Below are positions 1-10,891 of a stretch of 64,000 bases of DNA, piece after piece. Location of the stretch: the NCBI RefSeq assembly GCF_000422925.1, contig NZ_AUGZ01000009.1, positions 62,001-126,000 on the forward strand. Reading direction: 5' to 3'. Both the position numbers and the translations under genes were made by a program. Each line of letters begins with the position of its first letter. Position 1 is the stretch's first letter. The DNA comes from Paludibacterium yongneupense DSM 18731 (GTDB lineage: Bacteria > Pseudomonadota > Gammaproteobacteria > Burkholderiales > Chromobacteriaceae). The notes beneath the pieces were generated by a model that was not told the DNA's origin, ran no database searches, and saw nothing but the letters and a program-made list of their open reading frames with translations.

Positions 1-22
1 GCCGTTTCTGATGCCGAAATGC

Positions 23-48
23 GGGCGGACGGGGCCTCCCGTCTGCCT
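23..48. terminator. Stem-loop at window edge, possible terminator of an upstream gene
   Basis: GGGCGGACGGG pairs with CCCGTCTGCCT (one or two G-T pairs) around a 4-nt loop. No T-tract follows, and the gene it would terminate lies outside the window. It may simply separate that gene from the cystine operon. Confidence 0.3.
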
Positions 49-70
49 GTATATATCCGTAAGGTATATA

Positions 71-110
71 TTTAACATTAATTATAATTTATTGATATAA
101 ATATAATTTG
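71..110 (+). promoter_or_regulatory. AT-rich promoter region of the cystine uptake operon
   Basis: This is an almost pure A/T island in otherwise GC-rich DNA. It contains two perfect TATAAT hexamers, at 83-88 and 102-107. Neither has a good TTGACA box at 16-18 nt, so the exact start site is uncertain. The second hexamer is about 70 nt upstream of the first start codon. The composition is typical of a strong or activator-dependent promoter. Confidence 0.45.
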
Positions 111-175
111 CTACAGTGGTTCCCATACCGCGCGGACACGCTTCGCGCCACCGATCCCTTTTCAGGAGCCACTTG

Positions 176-949
176 ATGAAAACCTTGCGTGCAATCCTTT
201 CTCTCGGCTTTATGCAACTGGCCCTGGCCGGTGCGGCCAGTGCTCAATCCGCTCTCGACGAGATCCGCAGCGCAGGCGTGATCAAAGTCGGTACCGAAGG
301 AACCTATGCCCCGTTCACTTTTCATGATACCAGCGGTGCGCTGACCGGCTTCGATGTCGAGATTGCGCGCGAGATCGGCCGTCGCCTGGGCGTCAAAGTC
401 GAGTTCGTCGAAGGCAAGTGGGACGGACTGATCGCCGGGCTCGATGCCCGTCGCTACGATGCCGTGATCAACGAGGTCAGCATCACCGATGCCCGCCGCG
501 CCAAGTACGATTTTTCGACGCCGTATATCGTATCGAAGGCTGTGCTTATCGTCCGCTCGGATAATAATGCGATCAAATCGTTTGCCGACCTCAAGGGGCG
601 GCGCGTGGCCGAGTCGCTGACCAGCAATTTCGGTCAACTGGCGCGTAGCCAGGGGGCCGAGCTGGTCGGCACCGACGGGTTCAACCAGTCGGTCGATCTG
701 CTGCTGGCCGGGCGCGCCGAGGCGACCATCAACGACAGCCTGTCCTTCCTCGACTTCAAGAAGCACAAGCCGGATGCACACCTGAAAGTGGCGGCGACGG
801 AAGCCGCGGCCGAAGCGGAAGGCGTGCTGATCCGGAAGGGAAATCCGGAACTGCTGGCCGCGATCAACAGCGCTCTGCTGCAGATCAAGGCCGATGGCAG
901 CTACCAGCGCATCTCGCACAAGTATTTCGGTGCCGACGTATCGCATTGA
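176..949 (+). CDS. Cystine/polar amino acid ABC transporter, periplasmic binding protein
   Basis: The product is a 257-residue extracytoplasmic solute-binding protein (family 3, PF00497) that would capture an amino acid, probably cystine, and deliver it to the permease encoded next. Residues 1-23 form a signal peptide ending ASA|Q. The mature part opens with the family signature (IKVGTEGTYAPFTF, then DVEIAREIGRRLGV). I chose the ATG at 176 because an AGGAG lies 7 nt upstream and the signal peptide begins there; an in-frame ATG at 116 would add 20 residues before it. The cystine assignment rests on similarity to TcyA/FliY-type proteins and on the downstream C-S lyase. Another polar amino acid is possible. 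Confidence 0.88.
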   Translation: MKTLRAILSLGFMQLALAGAASAQSALDEIRSAGVIKVGTEGTYAPFTFHDTSGALTGFDVEIAREIGRRLGVKVEFVEGKWDGLIAGLDARRYDAVINEVSITDARRAKYDFSTPYIVSKAVLIVRSDNNAIKSFADLKGRRVAESLTSNFGQLARSQGAELVGTDGFNQSVDLLLAGRAEATINDSLSFLDFKKHKPDAHLKVAATEAAAEAEGVLIRKGNPELLAAINSALLQIKADGSYQRISHKYFGADVSH

Positions 950-1006
950 TCCAATGAAACCGGTCCTCGCCAGCGGGTGGCGAGGGCTTGCTGCGAGTGC
1001 CTGTTT

Positions 1007-1687
1007 ATGCCGTCCTGGTTTTCCCTGATGCTGAGTTCGTTCTGGCCCCTGCTGTCGGCCGGTTTGATGTTTACGGTGCCGTTGACGCTGCTGTCCTTCG
1101 CCGGAGGGTTGAGCCTCGGATTTCTCACCGCTATCGCCCGCCTGTTCGGGCCGCGCTGGCTGGTGCAACTCGTGCGGTTTTATGTCTGGCTGATCCGCGG
1201 AACGCCGCTGATGGTGCAGTTGTTCATCATCTTCTATGGATTGCCGAACCTCGGGGTGGTGATGGATGCCTTCCCGGCCGCGCTGATCGGTTTCATCCTC
1301 AATGTCGGCGCCTATACGTCCGAAGTGATACGGGCTGCCATTCAGTCGGTGCCCAAGGGACAGTGGGAAGCGTCTTATTCGATCGGCATGAGCTGGTCGC
1401 AGACCATGCGGCGCACCATATTGCCGCTGGCGACGCGGGTGGCGGTGCCGCCCTTGTCGAACTCCTTCATTTCGCTGATCAAGGATACCTCGCTGGCCGC
1501 CGCTCTGACCGTCCCCGAAGTGTTCCAGGTGGCGCAACGGATTTCCGCCGTAACCTACGAACCCCTGATCCTGTATTGCGAGACCGCCTTGATCTATCTG
1601 TTGTTCAGTTCTGTCCTGTCCGCCGCTCAGACCCGGCTGGAACGGCGCGTGGAGCGGCATGTGCCCGCGCTGGAGGCTGGCCGATGA
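1007..1687 (+). CDS. Cystine/polar amino acid ABC transporter, permease
   Basis: This 226-residue inner-membrane permease has about five hydrophobic segments. Its cytoplasmic EAA loop (residues about 123-145, EVIRAAIQSVPKGQWEASYS followed by G) docks on the ATPase, as in the HisM/GlnP/TcyB family. A GTG at 977 would add ten residues of no family character, so the ATG at 1007 is preferred, although its ribosome site is weak. The stop overlaps the ATPase start (ATGA), so the two are translationally coupled. It acts with the binding protein before it and the ATPase after it as one importer. Confidence 0.88.
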   Translation: MPSWFSLMLSSFWPLLSAGLMFTVPLTLLSFAGGLSLGFLTAIARLFGPRWLVQLVRFYVWLIRGTPLMVQLFIIFYGLPNLGVVMDAFPAALIGFILNVGAYTSEVIRAAIQSVPKGQWEASYSIGMSWSQTMRRTILPLATRVAVPPLSNSFISLIKDTSLAAALTVPEVFQVAQRISAVTYEPLILYCETALIYLLFSSVLSAAQTRLERRVERHVPALEAGR

Positions 1688-2451
1688 TTCGACTTGGAAA
1701 GCTGGAAAAGCGTTTTGGCGACCAGTTGGTGCTGGCCGATATCGACATCGAGATTGCCGAGGGCGGTGTCACCGCGCTGATCGGTCCGTCGGGCAGCGGC
1801 AAAAGCACGTTGCTGCGCTGTGTGAACCTGTTGGAAATGCCGCAGCGGGGCAGCTTGCGTCTGGGCGAGGAGGTGCTGGAGTTTCGCCCCGGCACGGCGC
1901 CGTCGCGCGCGGGGGTACATGCCATGCGCCTCGCGAGCGGGATGGTGTTTCAGAATTTCCAGCTGTTTCCGCATCGCACCGTCGTGGAAAACGTGATGGA
2001 AAGCCTGCTGACCGTGCATCGCTGGCAACGCGAGCCGGCGCGCGAGCGCGCACTGGCCTTGCTGGATAAGGTAGGCATGCGGCACAAGGCCGATGCATGG
2101 CCGGCGACCTTGTCGGGGGGGCAGCAGCAAAGAGTCGCGATCGCGCGTGCGCTGGCGCCTTCGCCGCGGGTTTTGCTGTGCGACGAACCGACCTCCGCGC
2201 TCGACCCCGAGCTGGCGGGCGAAGTCGTCGACGTGCTGGCGCAACTGGCGCGCGAGGGCATGACCATGCTGATGGCCACGCATGATCTTCGTCTGGCCGC
2301 GGCGATCGCTCACGAGGTGGTGTTTCTCGATGGCGGCCGCGTCGTCGAGGCGGGGACGGCGCGCGATATTTTCACTCGCCCGCGCCAGGCGCGGACGGCG
2401 GCCTTCGTGGCCAGTCTCAGCGAGACCTTGCCTGAGTCCTGGTCTATCTGA
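1684..2451 (+). CDS. Cystine/polar amino acid ABC transporter, ATPase
   Basis: The 255-residue ATPase energises the importer from the cytoplasmic side. Visible motifs are the Walker A GPSGSGKST (34-42), the Q-loop at Q90, the signature LSGGQ (143-147), the Walker B LLCDEPTSALD (165-175) and the switch histidine H200. It has the length and sequence character of the GlnQ/TcyC polar amino acid group. It begins in a 4-bp ATGA overlap with the permease stop. The substrate is inferred from the neighbours only. Confidence 0.92.
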   Translation: MIRLGKLEKRFGDQLVLADIDIEIAEGGVTALIGPSGSGKSTLLRCVNLLEMPQRGSLRLGEEVLEFRPGTAPSRAGVHAMRLASGMVFQNFQLFPHRTVVENVMESLLTVHRWQREPARERALALLDKVGMRHKADAWPATLSGGQQQRVAIARALAPSPRVLLCDEPTSALDPELAGEVVDVLAQLAREGMTMLMATHDLRLAAAIAHEVVFLDGGRVVEAGTARDIFTRPRQARTAAFVASLSETLPESWSI

Positions 2452-2556
2452 GGCGGCATCCCGCCGGGAGGCATGCTAAGCTGCGCCAACGGGAGCGGCA
2501 CAAGGTTTCGGCCGCGCGGCGGACAAACGGCAGCAGAAGAATAGAAGAGACTCGCG

Positions 2557-3735
2557 ATGACGGATGAACTCGTGCCCGGACGGGAACTCGCAGCCCTGCG
2601 CGCTCTGCAGAGCGACAAGTGGCGCCGTTTTGGCCCCGATGTGCTGCCGGCGCATGTGGCCGAGATGGATTACCCCGTCGCGGCCCCCATTCGCGCGGCA
2701 CTGGCCGGGCGCATATCGCGGCAGGACTATGGCTATCCTTTGCCCGGGGGCCGCGACGGCGGGCGCCTGCTGGCCGAGGCCTTTGCGCAGCGCATGGCCG
2801 ATCGCTTCGACTGGAGTCCGGATCCCGCTCTGGTGATCCCGATGGGCGACCTGGTCCAGGGGCTGTACGCCTGTGTGCTGGCATTCAGCGACCCCGGCGA
2901 CGGCGTCATCGTTCTGATGCCGAGCTACCCCAAGATTCGCGAGGCAGTGACCGCCAATGCTCGCCGCTTGCTGGCGCTGACCTTGCGCGACGATGGCGAG
3001 CGCTTCGCTTTCGACCCCGCCGAGCTGGAGGCACTGGCCTCCGATCGCGCGCGGCTTCTGATCATCTGCAACCCGCATAACCCGACCGGACGCGTGTTCA
3101 GCCGGGCGGAGCTGCGTGCGCTCGGAGAGTGTGCCGAGCGCCACAATCTGATCGTGCTGGTCGACGAAGTGCATGCCGATCTGGTTTACACCGGGGCGCG
3201 GCATCTGTCCTTCGCCGGGCTCGATCCTGCTTTTGCCGTGCGCAGCGTGACGCTGAATTCGGCCACCAAGAGTTTCAATATTCCCGGTCTGCGCTGCGCG
3301 GTTGCGGCTTTCGGCGACCGCGCATTGCTGCAGCGCTTCTCGCAGCGCATCCCTCCGCGCGTGCTCGGCGATCCCAATGTTTTCGGGCTGGATGCGACGC
3401 TGGCGGCATGGCAGGACGGACAGCCGTGGCTGGCTGCGGTATTGACCGAACTGGAGGCGGCGCGCGACAGGGTCGTGACGGTCTTGCGTGCGGCGGCTCC
3501 CGCTATCCGCATTCGCGCGCCGGAAGCGACGTATCTGGCCTGGCTGGACTGCAGCGGTCTCGAGCTTCCTGTGACGGCTTCAGACTATTTTCTGCGCGCG
3601 GCTGGGGTGGCCCTCAGCCCGGGACAGGCGTTCATTCCCGGCGGCAGTGCATGCGTACGGCTCAACTTCGCGACATCGCCCACCCTGCTCGAGCACATAC
3701 TGCAGCGCATGCTCGATGCGTTGACACGGGGATAG
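2557..3735 (+). CDS. PatB/MalY-family PLP-dependent C-S lyase (cystathionine beta-lyase)
   Basis: This 392-residue fold-type I PLP enzyme is of normal length for MalY/PatB. It carries CNPHNPTGR (171-179), DEVHAD (203-208) and the Schiff-base lysine K238 in SATKSFNIPG. Family members cleave C-S bonds in cystathionine, cystine or S-conjugates to pyruvate, ammonia and a thiol. It starts 105 nt after the transporter ATPase on the same strand, so it probably degrades the imported sulfur amino acid. Which C-S substrate is used cannot be read from the sequence. Confidence 0.85.
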   Translation: MTDELVPGRELAALRALQSDKWRRFGPDVLPAHVAEMDYPVAAPIRAALAGRISRQDYGYPLPGGRDGGRLLAEAFAQRMADRFDWSPDPALVIPMGDLVQGLYACVLAFSDPGDGVIVLMPSYPKIREAVTANARRLLALTLRDDGERFAFDPAELEALASDRARLLIICNPHNPTGRVFSRAELRALGECAERHNLIVLVDEVHADLVYTGARHLSFAGLDPAFAVRSVTLNSATKSFNIPGLRCAVAAFGDRALLQRFSQRIPPRVLGDPNVFGLDATLAAWQDGQPWLAAVLTELEAARDRVVTVLRAAAPAIRIRAPEATYLAWLDCSGLELPVTASDYFLRAAGVALSPGQAFIPGGSACVRLNFATSPTLLEHILQRMLDALTRG

Positions 3736-3827
3736 CCCGAGCGCGACGGCTTGTCCTGGCCTGGTCGCCGCCCGACCGGGGAGGGGAGGGGGCGATAGTC
3801 TCGGGAGAACCGCTGGCGGCGGGATCG

Positions 3828-3864
3828 CGGACGGGGCGCACCGCCCGGCAGGCCGCCCCGTCCG
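3828..3864. terminator. GC-rich stem-loop after the C-S lyase gene
   Basis: CGGACGGGGCG pairs perfectly with CGCCCCGTCCG around a 15-nt loop, about 90 nt after the lyase stop. There is no T-tract, so it could be a 3'-end-stabilising hairpin or a Rho-assisted stop. The rest of the 284-nt gap up to the chemoreceptor gene shows nothing else I can name. Confidence 0.4.
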
Positions 3865-4019
3865 ATTGTCCCTGCACCACGTCGCGTCATCCCTGCTCCG
3901 CTTCGGTGCATCCGTCGTGCCGTTGCGGTCCTATCCTCCTTGTCCGGCGGGTACGGATGTTGCTGGACCTTTGTGGACGGCGTGAGCCGAATCGTTAACG
4001 ACGCGACACGAGGTTCAGC

Positions 4020-5219
4020 ATGGATCGCTTACAGTCTTCCCTTCTTTCGACTCCGACATCCCCACGCGCTGCAGCAATACCGGCGCCGGAGGCCGCGGGC
4101 GACTCCATCAACCGGACGCTGGATCAGGTCAAGCAACTGGTATCCAGGCTGGACTTGCGTTTTCAGGAAATCGGTTCCATCACCGGTACGATCAACGGCC
4201 TGGCCAAACACAGTAATCTTCTTGCCCTGAATGCCGCGATCGAGGCGGCGCGGGCGGGGGAACAGGGGCGCGGTTTTGCCGTTGTCGCCGACGAGGTGCG
4301 CCGTCTTTCCGAGCGGACGTCCAGTGCGACGGCCGATATTTCAGCCATGATCGCATCGATACAGTCCGAGAGTAATCTGGCGGTCAGCGGTGTCGAACAG
4401 GCCGAGCGCGATTCCGTGCTGCAAATGGCCTCGCTGCTGGCCGAACGCGATGCCGCACGTCTCGAGCGCCGTTTCGCGCGCATGGCGGCTTCGCTGCACG
4501 GCATAAAGTTCATGATCCAGGGAATCAAGGAACGCGGAGTGACACCACGGCGCGAGGCGGTAGACGCCATGATGGCCGAGTGCCTGCGCAACAACCCCGA
4601 TCTGCTCGCTTTTTCCTGCGGTTGCGAGCCACAAGCGTTCGATGGGCTGGACGCAGAGTATGTCTCTGCCCCGGGGCACGACGCGAGTGGTCGCTATGTG
4701 CCGTACTGGCACCGTGGCAACGGAGCCATCGCCGTGGAAGCGCTTGCCAATTACGACCGCCCCGGCGAGAACGATTTTTATGAATTGCCGCGGCAGACGC
4801 GGCGGGATGTCTTGATGGAGCCGTACGAGTATCCGGTCGGCGGCAAGCCGGTGTTGATGACCTCGCTGATGTCGCCGCTGCTGGTCGGCGGACGTTTCAT
4901 CGGCGTTGTCGGCGCCGACTATGGTTTGTCGCAACTGCAACAGGAGTTCGCTCAGAAGCGCCCGTTCGGCATCGGGTCCATCATGCTGGTGTCCAATCAG
5001 GGGATCTATGTCACTCACCCCGATCCGGCCCAGCTCGGGCAGCGGGCGCGTGACTTGCCTGCCGCCGCGCTGGACGCGGTACGAGAGGGGAAGGCGTTTC
5101 GTTATGTCGACGAACAGGGGCAAGCGCGCGTGTTTCAGCCGCTACGCATCGGCGAGGTCGAAACGGCATGGTCCATGGTTGTGGCCTTCGATCTGCGCGA
5201 GGCGCTCGGACAGGGGTGA
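4020..5219 (+). CDS. Soluble methyl-accepting chemotaxis protein with C-terminal Cache-like sensor domain
   Basis: This 399-residue chemoreceptor has an unusual domain order. Residues about 30-165 form a short MCP signalling hairpin whose tip (about 65-100, [20 protein letters not shown]) is the highly conserved CheA/CheW contact. Residues about 185-390 look like a dCache (PDC) ligand-binding domain: GRYVPYW, then [19 protein letters not shown] and [14 protein letters not shown]. No signal peptide or hydrophobic membrane segment is visible, so the sensor would be cytoplasmic and placed after the signalling part. There is no C-terminal CheR-binding pentapeptide. No che genes lie nearby. The start has only a weak GAGG upstream. 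The family call is secure; the ligand is unknown. Confidence 0.82.
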   Translation: MDRLQSSLLSTPTSPRAAAIPAPEAAGDSINRTLDQVKQLVSRLDLRFQEIGSITGTINGLAKHSNLLALNAAIEAARAGEQGRGFAVVADEVRRLSERTSSATADISAMIASIQSESNLAVSGVEQAERDSVLQMASLLAERDAARLERRFARMAASLHGIKFMIQGIKERGVTPRREAVDAMMAECLRNNPDLLAFSCGCEPQAFDGLDAEYVSAPGHDASGRYVPYWHRGNGAIAVEALANYDRPGENDFYELPRQTRRDVLMEPYEYPVGGKPVLMTSLMSPLLVGGRFIGVVGADYGLSQLQQEFAQKRPFGIGSIMLVSNQGIYVTHPDPAQLGQRARDLPAAALDAVREGKAFRYVDEQGQARVFQPLRIGEVETAWSMVVAFDLREALGQG

Positions 5220-5230
5220 AGCGGCGGATG

Positions 5231-5268
5231 GGCAGAAGACCGGGGCCCGCGACGCCCGGTCTTCTGCC
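5231..5268. terminator. Bidirectional stem-loop between convergent genes
   Basis: A perfect 14-bp stem (GGCAGAAGACCGGG with CCCGGTCTTCTGCC) closes a 10-nt loop. It sits between the stop of the chemoreceptor gene and the stop of the facing AstE/AspA-family gene. It probably ends transcription from both sides, although neither strand has a long T-tract. Confidence 0.6.
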
Positions 5269-5283
5269 GTAGCGGGCGCGCTG

Positions 5284-6414
5284 TCACGCGGAAAGCAGTT
5301 TTCCGCTCTTGATGACACTGTTGGTGGCGACTTTCGCGACCGAGGCGCCGGCCATGGCGTAGGGGTGATTGCTGACGGCATAGACCATGCCGCCGTAAGC
5401 TGAAGACAGCGTGACGACGGTGTCGTCCAGCGGATCGATGATATCGGCGACCGGCTGTCCGACCGTGACGACGTCACCCGGTTCGACATGGAAGCAGACG
5501 AGACCGGGGAAGGGCGCCTTCAGATTTTCCGATCCGGCCAGCGGCGTCGCCGGGAAGCGCAGCTCGGGCAGCAGGGGCGCGGCCGCACTGTGGATCAGGC
5601 CGCGCAGACGCAGAAAGTCGAGGATGGCGGCGGCGTCGCGGGAGGCCAGTGCGTGCGAGACCTGGCGCTGGCCGCGCAATTCGACGGTGACGGCCAGGCA
5701 GGCCATATCGATGGGGACCTCGAGGCCGTCGGCGAGGCAGCGGTCGCGGATATGCCACCAGGTCTGGCTGCAGGCTTCGTCGAACGGCTCGTCGCCGGAT
5801 TCGGTGGCCAGCAGCTGGGCGCTGGAACCGAGCAGGCGCGCGAGGGGGGCGCATTGTTCCCACAGCGGGGTGCCGGTATAGACGTGCAAGGCCGCGTGCA
5901 GGTCGCAGTGCAGGTCGAGCACGATATCAGCATCGGCCGCGAGCGACATCAGTATCGTACGCTGGCTATCCAGTTCGCTCTCGTCTTCGCGCAAGGCGAG
6001 TTCGCTGCGAATGGCGGCACGGATCAAGCGGGTATTGCCGGCGGCGTCTGCCCCGAGCCTTTCCTTGACCCGTGCGTAGACGGCATCGCTCAATCTCGGG
6101 TAGTGGCGGTTGAAATTGTTGCCGCTGGCGAGTTCGAAACGGCCCAGAGGAGTCCCCAGCAAAGCTTGCGCATGGCCGATCGGATTGGCCTGTGGCACCA
6201 CGATGATTTCGCCGGTCACGCAGCCCTCGGCTTCAAGGCGATTCAGTTCCCGTTTCAGATACCACGCCACCAGCATGCCGGGGAGTTCGTCGGCATGCAG
6301 GGAAGCCTGGATATAGGCTTTGCCGCCACTGTCCGGCGCACCGAAATGAAAGCTGGAGACGGTGCGGCGCGTACCGAGGCAGCCGCTTTTCAATGTGTGT
6401 TCGTGACGTTCCAT
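5284..6414 (-). CDS. Succinylglutamate desuccinylase/aspartoacylase family zinc hydrolase
   Basis: The 376-residue protein belongs to the AstE/AspA family (M14-like zinc carboxypeptidase fold), which removes acyl groups from N-acyl amino acids. Visible zinc ligands are the H-x-x-E of SLHADELPG (residues about 39-47) and the later His in DLHCDLHAALH. The C-terminal third has the beta-rich segment typical of the family (GLVCFHVEPGDVVTVGQPV). An upstream in-frame TTG at 6423 is possible, but the ATG at 6414 is preferred. No arginine-catabolism or ectoine genes are adjacent, so the substrate is open. It is convergent with the chemoreceptor gene. Confidence 0.8.
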   Translation of the reverse strand: MERHEHTLKSGCLGTRRTVSSFHFGAPDSGGKAYIQASLHADELPGMLVAWYLKRELNRLEAEGCVTGEIIVVPQANPIGHAQALLGTPLGRFELASGNNFNRHYPRLSDAVYARVKERLGADAAGNTRLIRAAIRSELALREDESELDSQRTILMSLAADADIVLDLHCDLHAALHVYTGTPLWEQCAPLARLLGSSAQLLATESGDEPFDEACSQTWWHIRDRCLADGLEVPIDMACLAVTVELRGQRQVSHALASRDAAAILDFLRLRGLIHSAAAPLLPELRFPATPLAGSENLKAPFPGLVCFHVEPGDVVTVGQPVADIIDPLDDTVVTLSSAYGGMVYAVSNHPYAMAGASVAKVATNSVIKSGKLLSA

Positions 6415-6597
6415 GATGACCAATCGCAGCAGGTGGAGTAGATAAGCGGCTCAAGCAACGATTGTGCCTCAATTTGCCTGCCGCGGCTAAGGCTCGGCCC
6501 GACTCTGCGCGGCGGATCGTGCGCCCCCGCATCCTTTTGTCGGGCCAGGACGCGGGGCAGGGTAGAATACGGCCTGAATCGTGAACAGGCGGACAGC

Positions 6598-6999
6598 ATG
6601 GCGGTAAAGAAAAACACTAAATCCGGACCGGCTCCGGTACGGGCGGAAGATGAAAAGCGCTGGCAGCGCGCCGAAGCCGCGTGTCGCGGCGTGGTCGATG
6701 TACTGATGCAGTTCGAGCGCGACGGAGGGGTCGATCGGCGCGAAACGGCTCGCCAGTATATCGGCATGACAGCGGTCCACTATCGCAAAATCCGCAATGG
6801 AAAGGTTCTCGGCCCCGCCGATTTCAATATTGCGGTAGCGGTGTGCCAGCATGCCTTGCGCGCCTTGCAGGCACTGGATCCAACCCTGGAGTTCGTCGAT
6901 TGGAAGCAGGCCGACGCCTTCAGGCAGGTCCGGGCGCAGGCCGATGGCGTACTGGCCGATTACCGCGTGCTCAAGAGCGGCGGCAAGGCCGGCGGATAA
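6598..6999 (+). CDS. Hypothetical protein, 133 residues
   Basis: I do not recognise this family. The protein is basic at the N-terminus (MAVKKNTKSGPAPVRAEDEK), then mostly helical in character, with a central helix-turn-helix-like stretch (ETARQYIGMTAVHYRKIRNG, about 49-68). No signal peptide or membrane segment is seen. A TAGAAT hexamer at 6563-6568 could be its -10 box, although no good -35 box is in place. It is a single gene, convergent with the signalling operon that ends 37 nt further on. Coding is supported by codon bias and an independent transcription unit. A small DNA-binding protein is one guess, held weakly. Confidence 0.65.
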   Translation: MAVKKNTKSGPAPVRAEDEKRWQRAEAACRGVVDVLMQFERDGGVDRRETARQYIGMTAVHYRKIRNGKVLGPADFNIAVAVCQHALRALQALDPTLEFVDWKQADAFRQVRAQADGVLADYRVLKSGGKAGG

Positions 7000-7035
7000 G
7001 TCCAGTGGGCGGCCAGCCCGCAAGAGGCTGGCGGA

Positions 7036-10443
<3,408 letters not shown>

Positions 10444-10450
10444 GGCGGTC

Positions 10451-10891
10451 TCATCGCTTGTGCGGCGGCTCGTTCGTGGCTAGCCAGTAAACGCCGAGTT
10501 GCGCCACGGTATGGGCGAATTCGGCAAAGTCCAGGGGTTTACGTACGAAACTATTGGCGCCGTTCTCGTAACTGCGCAGGCGGTCGGTTTCTTCGTCAGA
10601 GGAGGTGAGGATGACCACCGGCAGCAAATGGCAGCGGGCGTCCGCGCGCAGCCGGGCCAGAACTTCGAGCCCGGACAGGCGCGGCAGTCCGATGTCGAGC
10701 AGCACCACGATAGGCAATACGGCGTCGGCACGGCTGGTGAATTCGCCTTCGCCGAACAGATAGTCGAGCGCCTGCTGCCCATCGCGTACCACATCGACCT
10801 CGTTGGCGAGGTGAATCTTGTTCAAGGCCCGCAAGATCAGGATTTCGTCCTGCCGGTTATCCTCGACCAGCAAAATGCTTCTGGCTGTCAT
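10451..10891 (-). CDS. Single-domain response regulator (Rcp1-like)
   Basis: The 146-residue protein is a lone receiver domain with acidic pocket VEDNRQDE, acceptor D66 ([11 protein letters not shown]) and the conserved T/S-K pair (LTSSDEE, then VRKPLDF). It resembles the Rcp1 type that partners phytochrome-like kinases. Its ATG overlaps the stop of the double-kinase gene (ATGA), so the two are coupled and it probably takes phosphate from that kinase's C-terminal core. It has no output domain, so it may pass phosphate on or act by protein contact. Confidence 0.9.
   Translation of the reverse strand: MTARSILLVEDNRQDEILILRALNKIHLANEVDVVRDGQQALDYLFGEGEFTSRADAVLPIVVLLDIGLPRLSGLEVLARLRADARCHLLPVVILTSSDEETDRLRSYENGANSFVRKPLDFAEFAHTVAQLGVYWLATNEPPHKR

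Noticed and set aside
952-965. TGAAACCGGT in the gap of the cystine operon, like half a Pseudomonas PtxS box
   Set aside because: The second half (CCTC) does not complete the palindrome, and the genes are unrelated to ketogluconate.
89-1660. Long minus-strand open frame (523 codons) across the cystine transporter genes
   Set aside because: It is antisense to three genes with clear family motifs, and its translation is Arg/Gln/His-rich with no recognisable domain.
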